This document shows, piece after piece, positions 26,739 through 35,786 of a DNA stretch of 64,000 nt. Position 1 is the first letter of the stretch, and every line of letters starts with the position of its first letter. The notes beneath the pieces are model-generated. The model saw only the letters and a program-made list of their open reading frames with translations. It ran no database searches and was not told where the DNA came from. The stretch spans positions 310,001 to 374,000 of the forward strand of contig NZ_FQYI01000002.1 in NCBI RefSeq assembly GCF_900141665.1, read 5' to 3'. Source of the stretch: Cruoricaptor ignavus (GTDB lineage: Bacteria > Bacteroidota > Bacteroidia > Flavobacteriales > Weeksellaceae). Position numbers and translations under genes: made by a program.

Positions 26739-28991
26739 TTGCAGGAAAAACCGCGCTTGAATTACCAGTCGGAATTTCGTAAATTTCTCACAAGCCAATA
26801 TTTGTACAGTGGCGTACGCATTGCCTTTGCAGTGCTGCTTCCCGCCATTTTTTTGTATCAGGTAGGCCTGCTGAAAGCGTGGTTCCTCTTCCCTTTGGCC
26901 ACAAGTTTCGTAGCCAATGTGGATCAGCCCGGGCCGTTCATCCGCCGCAGAAATATGCTGATAATGGCTATTTTCTGCTTCGCCATCGTAGCCTCCATCA
27001 CTACGGTTTTCCGGCCGTATCCCATTCTGGTAACGCTGGAAATCATCGTATTCGGCCTATTCTTCGGCATTTTGGGAATTTACGGCAACCGTTTTTCTGC
27101 AGTTGGCGGAATGTCCCTGGTTGTGATGAGCATCTTTATCGATGGGCATTTCCTCACAGATCCGGTCAGCAAAAACCTCATCATCTTCTTTCTTGGCGGC
27201 ATCTGGTTTCTCATCATTTTTTTGATTTTGATGAGGGTTCAGCCGTACAAACTCATTTATCAGATGATTGGGGAAAATTACACGGAACTTGCTGATTATC
27301 TGAGACTTAAGGCTCAATTCTACCGAAAAAATGCCGACATAAAAAAATTGACGGATGAGACGATCCAGCGAAGCATCAGGATAAAAAATCATCAGGAAGA
27401 TACGCGCGAAACCGTGTATAAAACGCGGCAAATCGTGCGGGAAGCTACCACCACCAGCCGCCAACTGATGATGCTTTTCCTAAATTCCATTGACCTGCAC
27501 GAGAAACTCATCACCTCAGAAAACGATTACCGGCAAATTCACGAATATTTCGGCAATAAACCCATTCTGAACCAGATTCATTCATTTCTGCTGATGCTTG
27601 CCGATGAAATCAGCAATATTGGGCTGGCTTTGCAGAGCGGAAGCAAGGCGCACCGCCGCACAAACCTGGATGACGAACTGCAGCTGCTGTACGAAGAATA
27701 TTTCGAAATCCGAAGCCAGGAGATGAATTCTGAAAACCTGGAAAACTTTATGGTTCTTCGCCAAATCTTGCAGAGAATCAATGAGTTAACAGAATCGGTA
27801 AACAATATTTACACGATTTACACCCAGGATTTGTCTTCAGCAAAAACGCTTTCCACAGGCCTGGATTATGAGAAATTTTTACCACAGCAGGAAAAGCTGA
27901 ACACGAAAGTTTTACGGACTAATATCTCGCTGAAATCCAAGAACTTCCGCCACGCTGTAAGGCTCACCACCGCACTTTTGATTGCGTACTTCATTTCGCG
28001 GCTCAGCTTTTTTCCGCTTGGCCACGCCTACTGGATTATGATTACGGTGATTGCCATTATGCGTCCAAACTTTGCCACCACGAAACAGCGGAATTTCAAG
28101 CGGCTTTTCGGCACGGTGCTTGGTGCGCTGGCAGCCTACATTTTTCTGATGATGCCTTTCGGCACGGAAGTTCGGCTCGGCATCTTATTTTTCGCGATGA
28201 TCCTCTGCTACACGCTTTTGCGCACGAGATACGATTGGGCGGTGTTTTTTATGACGGTGTATGTCTTTATGTCGTTCGATTTTCTCAACCCTGGAAATGT
28301 GAATGCCATTTTCTCCGACAGAATTTTCGATACAGCAATTGGCGCAGCCATTGCAGCGGCGGTTTCGTACTTCGTTCTGCCGATTTGGGAAGCCGGGCGA
28401 AGCACGGATTTGATGCTGAGCGCCGCGAAAAGCAACCGTGATTATTTCCAAATCGTAATTGGCAGATTTCTCGGGAACAAGCCTGCAGAACAAGATTTCC
28501 GGATGAAGCGGAAAAATGCGGTGATAGATTTGGCAAACCTATCGGACAGTTTTCGCGGGATGATTTCCGAGCCGAAAAATCGGCAGGAAAAAATGGAAAC
28601 GCTGCACCAGTTTGTAACCACGGCACACCTTCTCACGGCTTACATCGCTTCGCTTTCGCAGTATGAAAATCCGGAAGATTATCACGAAATTGATGCGGAA
28701 GCCTGGAACAGAAAAATTTCAGCGGAACTGAACCGGACAATCCAACTCATTGAAAATCAAGGTTTTGAGGATGAACATATTCCAACTTCTGAGCCAGCGG
28801 ATGAAGTTGAAATGCTGCTGAAAAAGCGCAAAACGGAAATTGCAAAGAACGATATTGATGACCATAGGAACATCCACCGCACCACGAAACTTACACGGCT
28901 GAAACACATCCGTGAAGTGCTAACGCTGATATATAACACAGCGAAAGAACAACGGAAAGTACTGCTAACTTACTATGAATCAAAAGGTTAG
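26739..28991 (+). CDS. FUSC/YccS family inner-membrane exporter
   Basis: 750 residues. The N-terminal membrane block (about 25-165, helices such as VRIAFAVLLPAIFLYQVG) and the second block (about 400-545) enclose cytoplasmic helical segments, the two-part layout of YccS/YhfK/AaeB-like proteins, which export aromatic acids or related anions. The start is a TTG at 26739, only 2 bases after the upstream stop; the nearest in-frame ATG is about 80 codons downstream, inside the first membrane block, and no upstream ATG was found. Its place after the ligases suggests it exports their product. It overlaps the convergent phosphopantetheinyl transferase gene by 12 bases. Confidence 0.83.
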   Translation: MQEKPRLNYQSEFRKFLTSQYLYSGVRIAFAVLLPAIFLYQVGLLKAWFLFPLATSFVANVDQPGPFIRRRNMLIMAIFCFAIVASITTVFRPYPILVTLEIIVFGLFFGILGIYGNRFSAVGGMSLVVMSIFIDGHFLTDPVSKNLIIFFLGGIWFLIIFLILMRVQPYKLIYQMIGENYTELADYLRLKAQFYRKNADIKKLTDETIQRSIRIKNHQEDTRETVYKTRQIVREATTTSRQLMMLFLNSIDLHEKLITSENDYRQIHEYFGNKPILNQIHSFLLMLADEISNIGLALQSGSKAHRRTNLDDELQLLYEEYFEIRSQEMNSENLENFMVLRQILQRINELTESVNNIYTIYTQDLSSAKTLSTGLDYEKFLPQQEKLNTKVLRTNISLKSKNFRHAVRLTTALLIAYFISRLSFFPLGHAYWIMITVIAIMRPNFATTKQRNFKRLFGTVLGALAAYIFLMMPFGTEVRLGILFFAMILCYTLLRTRYDWAVFFMTVYVFMSFDFLNPGNVNAIFSDRIFDTAIGAAIAAAVSYFVLPIWEAGRSTDLMLSAAKSNRDYFQIVIGRFLGNKPAEQDFRMKRKNAVIDLANLSDSFRGMISEPKNRQEKMETLHQFVTTAHLLTAYIASLSQYENPEDYHEIDAEAWNRKISAELNRTIQLIENQGFEDEHIPTSEPADEVEMLLKKRKTEIAKNDIDDHRNIHRTTKLTRLKHIREVLTLIYNTAKEQRKVLLTYYESKG

Positions 28992-29588
28992 GCTTAAAAC
29001 CACATTATCAAAAACCCAAACCTTGGCGGAATATTCATCGGAAAAATCTGCATCGTGTACACGGCAAGAAATCTGCATATCATCCGAAAAAGCAAACGGC
29101 CGAACTTCGTAGTGCTTCTTCAAAGACCAATGTTTGGAGTGGTGCATTTTGTACAGGCTTTCCTTCACAGACCAAACCACGGTAAGGTATTCAACTGATT
29201 GATCTTCAGGGATAAACTGCCGTTCTTCCCGCTGAACAAACTTATCCTTCACCCTGATGATTTTTGGTTTAAAGCTTTCCAAATCTATCCCGATTTTCCG
29301 CTCAGAAATAGCCAAAGCAGCAAACGGAAAAGAATGGCTGATGGAAATCTGAAACTTTCCGCTTTGAAGAAAGGGCTCATCATTTTGATAAAAAATTTTT
29401 TCTCCGGGCAGAAAATTTTGCAGAAGCTGGCGCACCATCAGCACTTCGGAAAGTTTTTTTTCCTTATAATTTTCAAAGCGGTAAAAATTTTCCGGCTCGA
29501 TTAAATCAGGCGGCAATGTATCATTCTCATCAAACTTCCATACAAAAATTCTGGAATGATGGTGCGAAAACTCTCTGAAAAATGCCAT
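28980..29588 (-). CDS. 4'-phosphopantetheinyl transferase superfamily protein
   Basis: 202 residues. It attaches the phosphopantetheine arm of CoA to a serine on an acyl or peptidyl carrier protein. The family motifs are IGIDLESF (metal-binding Asp) and VVWSVKESLYKMHH (WSxKExxxK). The size and spacing suit the Sfp/AcpT group. There is no carrier protein, NRPS or PKS in the window, so the target is unknown. It converges on and overlaps the FUSC gene by 12 bases. Confidence 0.88.
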   Translation of the reverse strand: MAFFREFSHHHSRIFVWKFDENDTLPPDLIEPENFYRFENYKEKKLSEVLMVRQLLQNFLPGEKIFYQNDEPFLQSGKFQISISHSFPFAALAISERKIGIDLESFKPKIIRVKDKFVQREERQFIPEDQSVEYLTVVWSVKESLYKMHHSKHWSLKKHYEVRPFAFSDDMQISCRVHDADFSDEYSAKVWVFDNVVLSLTF

Positions 29589-29611
29589 TTTTTATTAGCG
29601 GAAATAAGTTG

Positions 29612-29619
29612 TAAATTTG
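29612..29619 (+). promoter_or_regulatory. Promoter -7 box of the toxin-antitoxin-ahcY unit
   Basis: TAAATTTG (29612-29619) matches TAnnTTTG and is 15 bases before the antitoxin ATG at 29635, which argues against the in-frame TTG at 29617. Confidence 0.6.
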
Positions 29620-29634
29620 CAAAAATCTGTGGAA

Positions 29635-29871
29635 ATGCAAACGGTTTACCACATCAATATCGATAAAAAGGACGAAACTTTTCTGGAAGAATTCCTGAAC
29701 AGGATGAACATCCGCTTCAGCAAAAATGGTAACGAAACCGTGGTTGCAGAAGATTCGGTGGAGTATTCCAAGGAATTTGCTGAGAAAATTCTTCAGGGCG
29801 AAAAAGAAATTCGTGAAGGAAAAGGCGTGAAAATGACGCTGGATGAATTAAAGGAATTTCTGGAATTATGA
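29635..29871 (+). CDS. Antitoxin-like protein of a YoeB/RelE-type pair
   Basis: 78 residues from the ATG at 29635. It starts MQTVYHINIDKKDETFLEEFLNRM, and its acidic C-terminal half (VEYSKEFAEKILQGEKEIREGKGVKMTLDELKEFL) looks like the toxin-wrapping tail of small antitoxins. It overlaps the toxin gene (ATGA). No DNA-binding domain is obvious, so the repression mode is uncertain. It would neutralise the toxin by direct binding. Confidence 0.72.
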   Translation: MQTVYHINIDKKDETFLEEFLNRMNIRFSKNGNETVVAEDSVEYSKEFAEKILQGEKEIREGKGVKMTLDELKEFLEL

Positions 29872-30137
29872 GTTTTCATATTGAATTCTCACAAGAAGCT
29901 CTTGATGAGCTGAAATTCTATAAAGATTCGGGCAATAAAAAACTTTACAAAAAAATTTTTGATTTAATATCAAGCATTTCCGAAACGCCTTTCTCCGGAA
30001 TAGGAAAACCCGAGCCCTTGAAAAATAATCTGTCAGGATTTGGGTCGAGAAGAATTAATAAGGAATACCGGCTTGTTTACAAAATAAAAAACGATACGAT
30101 TGAAATTTTATCAATAAAAGGACATTATACAAACTAA
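29868..30137 (+). CDS. Txe/YoeB family ribosome-dependent mRNA interferase toxin
   Basis: 89 residues. The C-terminal half carries the Txe/YoeB signature: [32 protein letters not shown]...[10 protein letters not shown], with the KPEPLK, SRRI and RLVY blocks and the terminal GHY. Toxins of this family cut mRNA in the ribosomal A site. The gene overlaps the antitoxin and ends one base before the ahcY start (TAA, A, ATG). Confidence 0.9.
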   Translation: MSFHIEFSQEALDELKFYKDSGNKKLYKKIFDLISSISETPFSGIGKPEPLKNNLSGFGSRRINKEYRLVYKIKNDTIEILSIKGHYTN

Positions 30138-30138
30138 A

Positions 30139-31452
30139 ATGGAAACACTTACGCAATACATCCCTTACAAAGTGAAGGATATTTCGCTGGCAGAATGGGG
30201 CCGGAAGGAAATCGAACTAGCAGAAGCGGAAATGCCAGGGCTAATGGCCATCCGTGAAGAATACGGGCCACAGCAGCCGCTGAAAGGCGCCAGAATCGCA
30301 GGCTGCCTGCATATGACCATCCAAACCGCCGTGCTCATCGAAACGCTGGTGGCTCTGGGTGCGGAAGTTACCTGGTCATCCTGCAACATTTTTTCCACGC
30401 AGGATCACGCTGCGGCAGCCATCGCAGCGGCAGGAATCCCAGTGTATGCCTGGAAAGGTATGACGGAAGAAGAATTCGACTGGTGCATAGAGCAGACGCT
30501 TTTTTTCGGCGAAGAGCGCAAGCCGCTAAATATGATCTTGGATGACGGCGGAGATTTGACGAATATGGTTTTCGACCGATATCCTGAACTGGCAAAGGAA
30601 ATCCGCGGGCTTTCCGAAGAGACGACAACAGGTGTGCACAGGCTTTACGAAAGGATGCTGAACGGAACGCTGCTTGTGCCAGCGATTAATGTAAACGATT
30701 CGGTAACGAAATCGAAATTCGACAACAAATACGGTTGCCGCGAATCTGCAGTGGATGCAATCCGCCGTGCTACCGATGTGATGCTCGCCGGAAAACGCGT
30801 GGTAGTTTGCGGCTACGGTGATGTGGGCAAAGGAACGGCAGCATCTTTCCGTGGTGCAGGCTCAATAGTAACTGTTACTGAAATCGACCCAATCTGTGCC
30901 TTGCAGGCTGCAATGGAAGGTTACGAAGTGAAACGCCTGGAAACCGTGGTGGATAATGCGGATATCGTAATTACAACCACTGGAAATTTCAACATCGTTC
31001 GTGGTGAGCATTTCCAAAGAATGAAGGATAAAACGATTGTGTGCAACATCGGGCACTTTGATAATGAAATCGATATGAAGTGGCTGAATGACAACTACGG
31101 CCACACAAAAACCGAAGTAAAACCGCAGGTTGACATCTACAATGTGGAAGGCAACGACATCATCATCCTGGCTGAAGGCCGCCTTGTGAATTTGGGCTGT
31201 GCAACAGGGCACCCAAGTTTTGTGATGAGTAATTCCTTCTCGAACCAAACTCTGGCGCAGATTGAACTTTGGACAAATTCCGAAGCCTACGAAAACAAGG
31301 TGTATGTGCTGCCGAAAAAACTGGATGAAAAAGTGGCGATGCTGCACCTGAACAAAATAGGTGTGGAGCTGGAAACGCTTTCACCGGAACAGGCAAAATA
31401 CATTGGCGTGGAAGTGGAAGGGCCTTTCAAACCTGAGTATTATAGGTATTAA
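30139..31452 (+). CDS. ahcY: Adenosylhomocysteinase
   Basis: 437 residues. It hydrolyses S-adenosylhomocysteine to adenosine and homocysteine. Motifs are [20 protein letters not shown] near the start of the substrate domain, [10 protein letters not shown], and the NAD-binding [15 protein letters not shown]. The C-terminus ends [10 protein letters not shown], as in the family. The ATG is one base after the YoeB-type toxin stop, and no separate promoter motif was found within the toxin gene, so ahcY is probably transcribed with the toxin-antitoxin pair. A strong terminator follows. Confidence 0.97.
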   Translation: METLTQYIPYKVKDISLAEWGRKEIELAEAEMPGLMAIREEYGPQQPLKGARIAGCLHMTIQTAVLIETLVALGAEVTWSSCNIFSTQDHAAAAIAAAGIPVYAWKGMTEEEFDWCIEQTLFFGEERKPLNMILDDGGDLTNMVFDRYPELAKEIRGLSEETTTGVHRLYERMLNGTLLVPAINVNDSVTKSKFDNKYGCRESAVDAIRRATDVMLAGKRVVVCGYGDVGKGTAASFRGAGSIVTVTEIDPICALQAAMEGYEVKRLETVVDNADIVITTTGNFNIVRGEHFQRMKDKTIVCNIGHFDNEIDMKWLNDNYGHTKTEVKPQVDIYNVEGNDIIILAEGRLVNLGCATGHPSFVMSNSFSNQTLAQIELWTNSEAYENKVYVLPKKLDEKVAMLHLNKIGVELETLSPEQAKYIGVEVEGPFKPEYYRY

Positions 31453-31480
31453 CCAAGCCTTAATTTGAACGAAAACAAAT

Positions 31481-31515
31481 AAGTTGCCGCCTGAAAAAGC
31501 CGGCAACTTTTATTT
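31481..31515 (+). terminator. Terminator of ahcY
   Basis: AAGTTGCC (31481-31488) pairs with GGCAACTT (31502-31509) around a 13-base loop, and a T-rich tail follows. Confidence 0.85.
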
Positions 31516-31523
31516 TAAATTTG
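31516..31523 (+). promoter_or_regulatory. -7 box before the frameshifted gene at 31541
   Basis: TAAATTTG (31516-31523) matches TAnnTTTG and lies 17 bases before the ATG at 31541. It also overlaps the TTG at 31521, which therefore is not a plausible start. Confidence 0.5.
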
Positions 31524-31540
31524 TTGAAAACCAAAGCCTT

Positions 31541-31925
31541 ATGGAAAATTCAATCCGCGAAACGAATATTGACCGTATCAGAAAAGGCCAAGATTTACGA
31601 TAGAAACCAGCATTGCGCCGAAAGATTACGAACAAATCCTGAAGGAACACCTGAGAACGGAATTTTCGGGCCAAGCGCTGCAGTGTGGACTTTCTTTATG
31701 TTTCTGTATTTCGCATTTGCCGTGCTTTGGATGGTGTTCATCACGCTTTGGTTCGTAGGCAAGCAAATCAAATCCAATGAGTATGAATGGGCTTTGCCGG
31801 CATCTTTCGGAACGCTGCTGCTGATTTTAGGCGTTTATCTTGCCGCAAGGTACGGACAGAAAAAAGCAAAACCGCAGATGGACTTGCTCCGCGGTTTTGC
31901 ATTAAAATCGGTGGAAAAAATCTGA
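31541..31925 (+). pseudogene. Membrane protein gene split by two apparent frameshifts
   Basis: From the ATG at 31541, frame 1 reads a credible N-terminus (MENSIRETNIDRIRKGQDLR) and stops at 31601. A second frame then reads IETSIAPKDYEQILKEHLRTEF, and a third reads GPSAAVWTFFMFLYFAFAVLWMVFIT through two membrane helices to the stop at 31925. Both changes move the frame by -1, as if single bases were lost near 31600 and in a TTTT run near 31665. The intact protein would be about 129 residues, with a small cytosolic N-terminus and two membrane segments. A longer frame starting at 31521 gives a less protein-like N-terminus. Real decay or sequencing error cannot be separated here. Confidence 0.55.
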
Positions 31926-32885
31926 TTACTTTGCAGGCATCTTACCTTCAATTTCGCTTTCTGGCGTGGTTTTGATAACGGTTGCCCTATTCTCCTGCTC
32001 CTTCAGAATTTCCGCTTTGTACGGCTGAATCTGCGCCGCTAAATCCTGCTCAGAAATATTCGTAATCTTCGGATTTTTCGCCAGCTGCTTCCAGATTTTC
32101 GGGCCGTCCCAATTGTAATCGCCGTAAACCAAAACCGGTGTACCCTTTGCAATCGGCGTATTGCCATCCTTATCCAAAATCCATTGTTCCGCGAAATCGT
32201 ACATCCAAACAGCATCATTATGCAGCAACCTTAAGCACGAATGCGATGCAGGATAGCCCGGCAAATCGTATTCGTGCCAGCCGATGCCTTCCTCATTCTC
32301 AATATTAAAATTGTATGGCAGCATCCACTCATCCTTCACCGTGGATTGGTGCAGCTCCTTTTTCCAGTTGGTAAAATGCAGCCCTGCAGTCGTCGGCTTA
32401 TCTTTCCTGCCCAAACTTGTAGGCCCCCATTTTTTCAAATCGCCCTTTTCGTAAACGGCGAAAGCCTGCACAGGATAAGAGAAAACCACGAATTTCGGAA
32501 CATCCCGAAGAATTTCCATTTTAAACGGAAACGGTGAATATGCGCGGAAATCCTGCTCGAATTTATTGGGCACCACCAAAGTATCAGCATTGGAAATGTG
32601 CTTTTTATCCAACCTATTGATTGCCAGTATGTTATATTGCTGAAGCGTATCAAATTGCGCCTGGAAAGCCTTCATAGCAGAATCCTTTTTCCCATCAGGA
32701 AAAACGAAAATTGAATACTGCATTCCCTCCCTCGCTTTTTCCAAACTGCTGAAATCTTCGCCTTTTTCAATATTTTCAGTCTGAGATTTTCCATCGGAAT
32801 TTACGCCATCCTTCTTACACTGAACCGTACTGAAAACTGCGGCTGCCATTAGAGCAACCGCCAAAACATTCCTCCTTAAAATCAT
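31926..32885 (-). CDS. L,D-transpeptidase (YkuD) family protein
   Basis: 319 residues with an N-terminal signal; Cys23 is preceded by V-Q, so lipoprotein status is doubtful. The catalytic domain has the SHSCLRL motif (the YkuD cysteine) after WHEYDLPGYPA. L,D-transpeptidases make 3-3 peptidoglycan crosslinks or attach proteins to peptidoglycan. The front third (about 45-150) is a probable substrate-interaction region. It lies downstream of guaA on the same strand with no strong terminator between them, so some read-through is possible. Confidence 0.85.
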   Translation of the reverse strand: MILRRNVLAVALMAAAVFSTVQCKKDGVNSDGKSQTENIEKGEDFSSLEKAREGMQYSIFVFPDGKKDSAMKAFQAQFDTLQQYNILAINRLDKKHISNADTLVVPNKFEQDFRAYSPFPFKMEILRDVPKFVVFSYPVQAFAVYEKGDLKKWGPTSLGRKDKPTTAGLHFTNWKKELHQSTVKDEWMLPYNFNIENEEGIGWHEYDLPGYPASHSCLRLLHNDAVWMYDFAEQWILDKDGNTPIAKGTPVLVYGDYNWDGPKIWKQLAKNPKITNISEQDLAAQIQPYKAEILKEQENRATVIKTTPESEIEGKMPAK

Positions 32886-32954
32886 TATGAAATTTTTCGG
32901 ATTAATGGCAAGAATGATACCAAAAAAGGCTTTGTGAAAGGCTTATGCGAAAAT

Positions 32955-34484
32955 TTATTCCCACTCAATTGTTGCAGGTGGCTTGCTCGAAATATCGTAC
33001 GCCACACGGTTGATGCCCTTCACTTCGTTGATAATTCTGCCGGAAACTTTCTCGAGAAATTCATAAGGCAGATGGCTCCAGGTTGCCGTCATAAAGTCAA
33101 TCGTGTTGGCAGCGCGAAGAACGGCGGTGTATTCGTAAGTGCGTTCATCGCCCATCACACCTACAGATTTCACGGGAAGCAGCACCACGAAAGCCTGCGA
33201 AACTTTTTCATAAAGTTCGTCGTGGTAAAGTTCTTCGATGAAAATATCGTCCGCCTCCTGAAGAATGCGCACCTTTTCGGCATCCACCTCGCCCAAAATC
33301 CTGATGCCTAAACCAGGGCCAGGAAACGGATGGCGGTAAACCAGGTGATGTGGAATGCCGAGCTCCTCCCCCACTTTTCGCACCTCATCCTTGAAGAGTT
33401 CGCGCAAAGGCTCCAGCAACTGAAGATTCATTTCCTCCGGTAAACCACCGACATTGTGATGAGATTTTATGACAGCAGAAGGCCCTTTAACAGATTGAGA
33501 TTCAATGACATCTGGGTAAATTGTTCCCTGCGCTAAAAATTTGGCATCGCTGAATTTTTTGGCTTCCTCATCAAAAACGGCAACAAATTCCCGCCCTATG
33601 ATTTTGCGTTTTTCTTCCGGCTCAGAAACTCCTTTTAATTTTCCTAAAAATCTTTCCTTAGCATCCACCAAATCGATATTCATATCGAAATGGCTGCCGT
33701 AATTTTCCATCACTTTCTTCGCCTCGTCTTTCCGCAAAAGCCCAGTATCAACGAAGATGCACTGCAGCTGATTTCCGATGGCGCGGTGGATGAGCACCGC
33801 AGCAACCGAAGAATCCACTCCGCCGGAAAGCCCGAGAATTACCTTGTTCTCTCCAACTTTCTCACGGATTTCCTCGATGGTTTTTTCGATGTAATTCGTT
33901 AATTGCCAATTCCTTTCCGCATCGCAAACGCCGAAGACAAAATTGGCAAGTATCTTATCACCAAACTCTGTGTGCGTAACTTCCGGATGAAACTGTATGG
34001 CGTAAATTTTCTTTGCCTCGTTGGAAATCGCGGCAATCACGCCGGATTTTGCATTCACTTCAAAACCTTCCGGCACGCTTTCCACCTCGTCAAAATGGCT
34101 CATCCAAACGGTAGGATTTTCCGGCAATCCTTCAAAAATTCTGCAGTATTTTTCGATGATCAAAGTTGAGCGGCCGTATTCCCCCTTCTCACCTTTTGCC
34201 ACTTTTCCGCCGAGCAAATGGGCGGTCAGCTGCATTCCGTAGCAAATGCCAAGCACGGGAATTCCTGCTTCGAAAATTTCTTTTTCAATTAAATGGGCTT
34301 CCGCAGAATTCACCGAACTCGGTCCGCCGGAAAGTATGATGCCGGCAGGTTTTTTGGCAAGGATTTCAGGAAGCGGCGTACTGAACGGCAAGATTTCCGC
34401 ATACACCTGCATTTCGCGTATCCTCCTGCCAATCAATTGGTTATACTGCGAGCCAAAATCCAGAATGATAATTCCGCCGGTCAT
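32955..34484 (-). CDS. guaA: GMP synthase (glutamine-hydrolysing)
   Basis: 509 residues. It converts XMP to GMP. The N-terminal GATase domain has Cys81 in GICYGMQL and the His166/Glu168 pair in IQFHPEVTHTEFG. The C-terminal synthetase has the PP-loop LGLSGGVDSSVAAV. The ending PPATIEWE is conserved in the family. It is the last gene of purM-purN-purH-purD-guaA, 31 bases after purD, so the operon makes IMP and one step to GMP. Confidence 0.98.
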   Translation of the reverse strand: MTGGIIILDFGSQYNQLIGRRIREMQVYAEILPFSTPLPEILAKKPAGIILSGGPSSVNSAEAHLIEKEIFEAGIPVLGICYGMQLTAHLLGGKVAKGEKGEYGRSTLIIEKYCRIFEGLPENPTVWMSHFDEVESVPEGFEVNAKSGVIAAISNEAKKIYAIQFHPEVTHTEFGDKILANFVFGVCDAERNWQLTNYIEKTIEEIREKVGENKVILGLSGGVDSSVAAVLIHRAIGNQLQCIFVDTGLLRKDEAKKVMENYGSHFDMNIDLVDAKERFLGKLKGVSEPEEKRKIIGREFVAVFDEEAKKFSDAKFLAQGTIYPDVIESQSVKGPSAVIKSHHNVGGLPEEMNLQLLEPLRELFKDEVRKVGEELGIPHHLVYRHPFPGPGLGIRILGEVDAEKVRILQEADDIFIEELYHDELYEKVSQAFVVLLPVKSVGVMGDERTYEYTAVLRAANTIDFMTATWSHLPYEFLEKVSGRIINEVKGINRVAYDISSKPPATIEWE

Positions 34485-34515
34485 TTTCGATATTTTTTTA
34501 TAAATTTTTGATGGG

Positions 34516-35754
34516 TTAAAATTTAGCTATATCCTCACGGTAAAATGCATAATCAAAATGCACCGGCAGCGCATCAGCATAGACTTTCTTTCTTGCCTCA
34601 TCAAAGTTTTCAGCGGTGGCTACCAAGTTGAGCACGCGGCCGCCGGTAGTATACTGACGCCCAAGCACAGACTCTGCCCCTGCGAAAAGAACCTGGCTGT
34701 GCTGCACTTTCTCCAGTCCGGTGATTTCAAAACCCGTCTCGATGGTTTGCGGATATCCTCCGGAGCACATTACCAGGCACACAGCTTTCTCATTTGAAAA
34801 CCTTAGCCCAGGATCTTTACCAGCGAGGCAATCCTCTATTACATCCAGCAGATTGTTCTCCATCAGCGCCAGTAGCACCTGGGTTTCCGGATCGCCAAGG
34901 CGCATATTGTATTCCAACAAATGGCAGCCACTTGCTGTAACCATCAAACCAAAAAATATAAAACCCTGAAAATCAAGACGCTCGGACTTTAGCCCTTTCA
35001 ATGTTGGCTCGAGGATATTTTTTTCAAAATCAATATAATGATCTCTCGTGAATTCAGGACTTGGCGCTGCAGTGCCCATTCCGCCTGTGTTTGGGCCTGT
35101 ATTTCCTGTTCCTACTTTTTTGTAATCTTTCACGGGTATGCACGGGAAGAGCTGTTCGCCGTTTGAAAATGCTATCACTGATGCCTCAAACCCTGCCAAA
35201 TAATCTTCAATAATCACCTGAATGCCGGAATCTCCGTGAATTTTCCGTATCATAAAATCGTGAAGCGTGGCTTCCGCTTCATTATGGTTTTGGCAAATTA
35301 CCACACCTTTTCCGCCCGCCAGCCCGCTCGCCTTAATAACCAGGGGGTAATTTTTCGTAGCGACATAGCGTTCGGCGTTCTCGTAGGAATCAAAGACTAC
35401 TGCCTGAGCAGTCTTTACATCGTAGGTCTGCATAAATTTTTTGGAAAAGGCCTTGCTGCCCTCCAGCCTCGCCGCGCGTGCCTTCGCTCCGAAAATTTTC
35501 AGCCCGTGCTCGCGGAAGTCATCAACAATCCCCGCCACCAAAGGCGCTTCTGGACCTACGATGGTGAGGTCAATCTGCTCCTTTAATGCGAAATCGCGCA
35601 GCTCCTTAATGGAATTATAGGGCAGATTCGTCCCCAGCTGCTCCGTGGTGGCATTGCCTTTCGCAAAAAAAAGTTTTGCCTGTGTATTGTCTTTTTTAAT
35701 TTTAGTACCAATGGCAGATTCCCTGCCCCCTTCACCTACGATTAAAATTTTCAT
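34516..35754 (-). CDS. purD: Phosphoribosylamine-glycine ligase (GARS)
   Basis: 412 residues from MKILIVGEGGRESA at 35754; an in-frame ATG at 35781 would overlap the internal promoter box and is not preferred. GARS is an ATP-grasp enzyme that joins glycine to phosphoribosylamine. Visible parts are the N-terminal GEGGRE loop, PLVIKASGLAGGKGVVI, and the metal site LEYNMRLGDPETQ. It lies 48 bases after purH; a candidate promoter sits in that gap. Confidence 0.97.
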   Translation of the reverse strand: MKILIVGEGGRESAIGTKIKKDNTQAKLFFAKGNATTEQLGTNLPYNSIKELRDFALKEQIDLTIVGPEAPLVAGIVDDFREHGLKIFGAKARAARLEGSKAFSKKFMQTYDVKTAQAVVFDSYENAERYVATKNYPLVIKASGLAGGKGVVICQNHNEAEATLHDFMIRKIHGDSGIQVIIEDYLAGFEASVIAFSNGEQLFPCIPVKDYKKVGTGNTGPNTGGMGTAAPSPEFTRDHYIDFEKNILEPTLKGLKSERLDFQGFIFFGLMVTASGCHLLEYNMRLGDPETQVLLALMENNLLDVIEDCLAGKDPGLRFSNEKAVCLVMCSGGYPQTIETGFEITGLEKVQHSQVLFAGAESVLGRQYTTGGRVLNLVATAENFDEARKKVYADALPVHFDYAFYREDIAKF

Positions 35755-35778
35755 TAATGAAATTTTTTTTGATAAACG

Positions 35779-35786
35779 CAAAAATA
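35779..35786 (-). promoter_or_regulatory. Internal promoter -7 box before purD-guaA
   Basis: TATTTTTG on the minus strand (35786-35779), a TAnnTTTG match, lies 24 bases before the purD ATG at 35754. It could drive purD and guaA separately from the upstream pur genes. Confidence 0.5.

Noticed and set aside
28980..29588. NRPS or PKS cluster suggested by the phosphopantetheinyl transferase
   Set aside because: No carrier, condensation, adenylation or ketosynthase modules are nearby; the transferase is convergent to the ligase cluster.
29617..29634. TTG at 29617 as antitoxin start
   Set aside because: The codon overlaps the -7 box at 29612-29619, so the ATG at 29635 is used.
31521..31925. Single long frame from TTG at 31521 read as an intact gene
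   Set aside because: The start lies in the promoter box and the N-terminal third is not protein-like; a frameshifted gene from 31541 fits better.
32886..32954. Terminator between guaA and the L,D-transpeptidase gene
   Set aside because: Only a 4-base stem could be drawn; AAGGCTT words are direct, not inverted, repeats.
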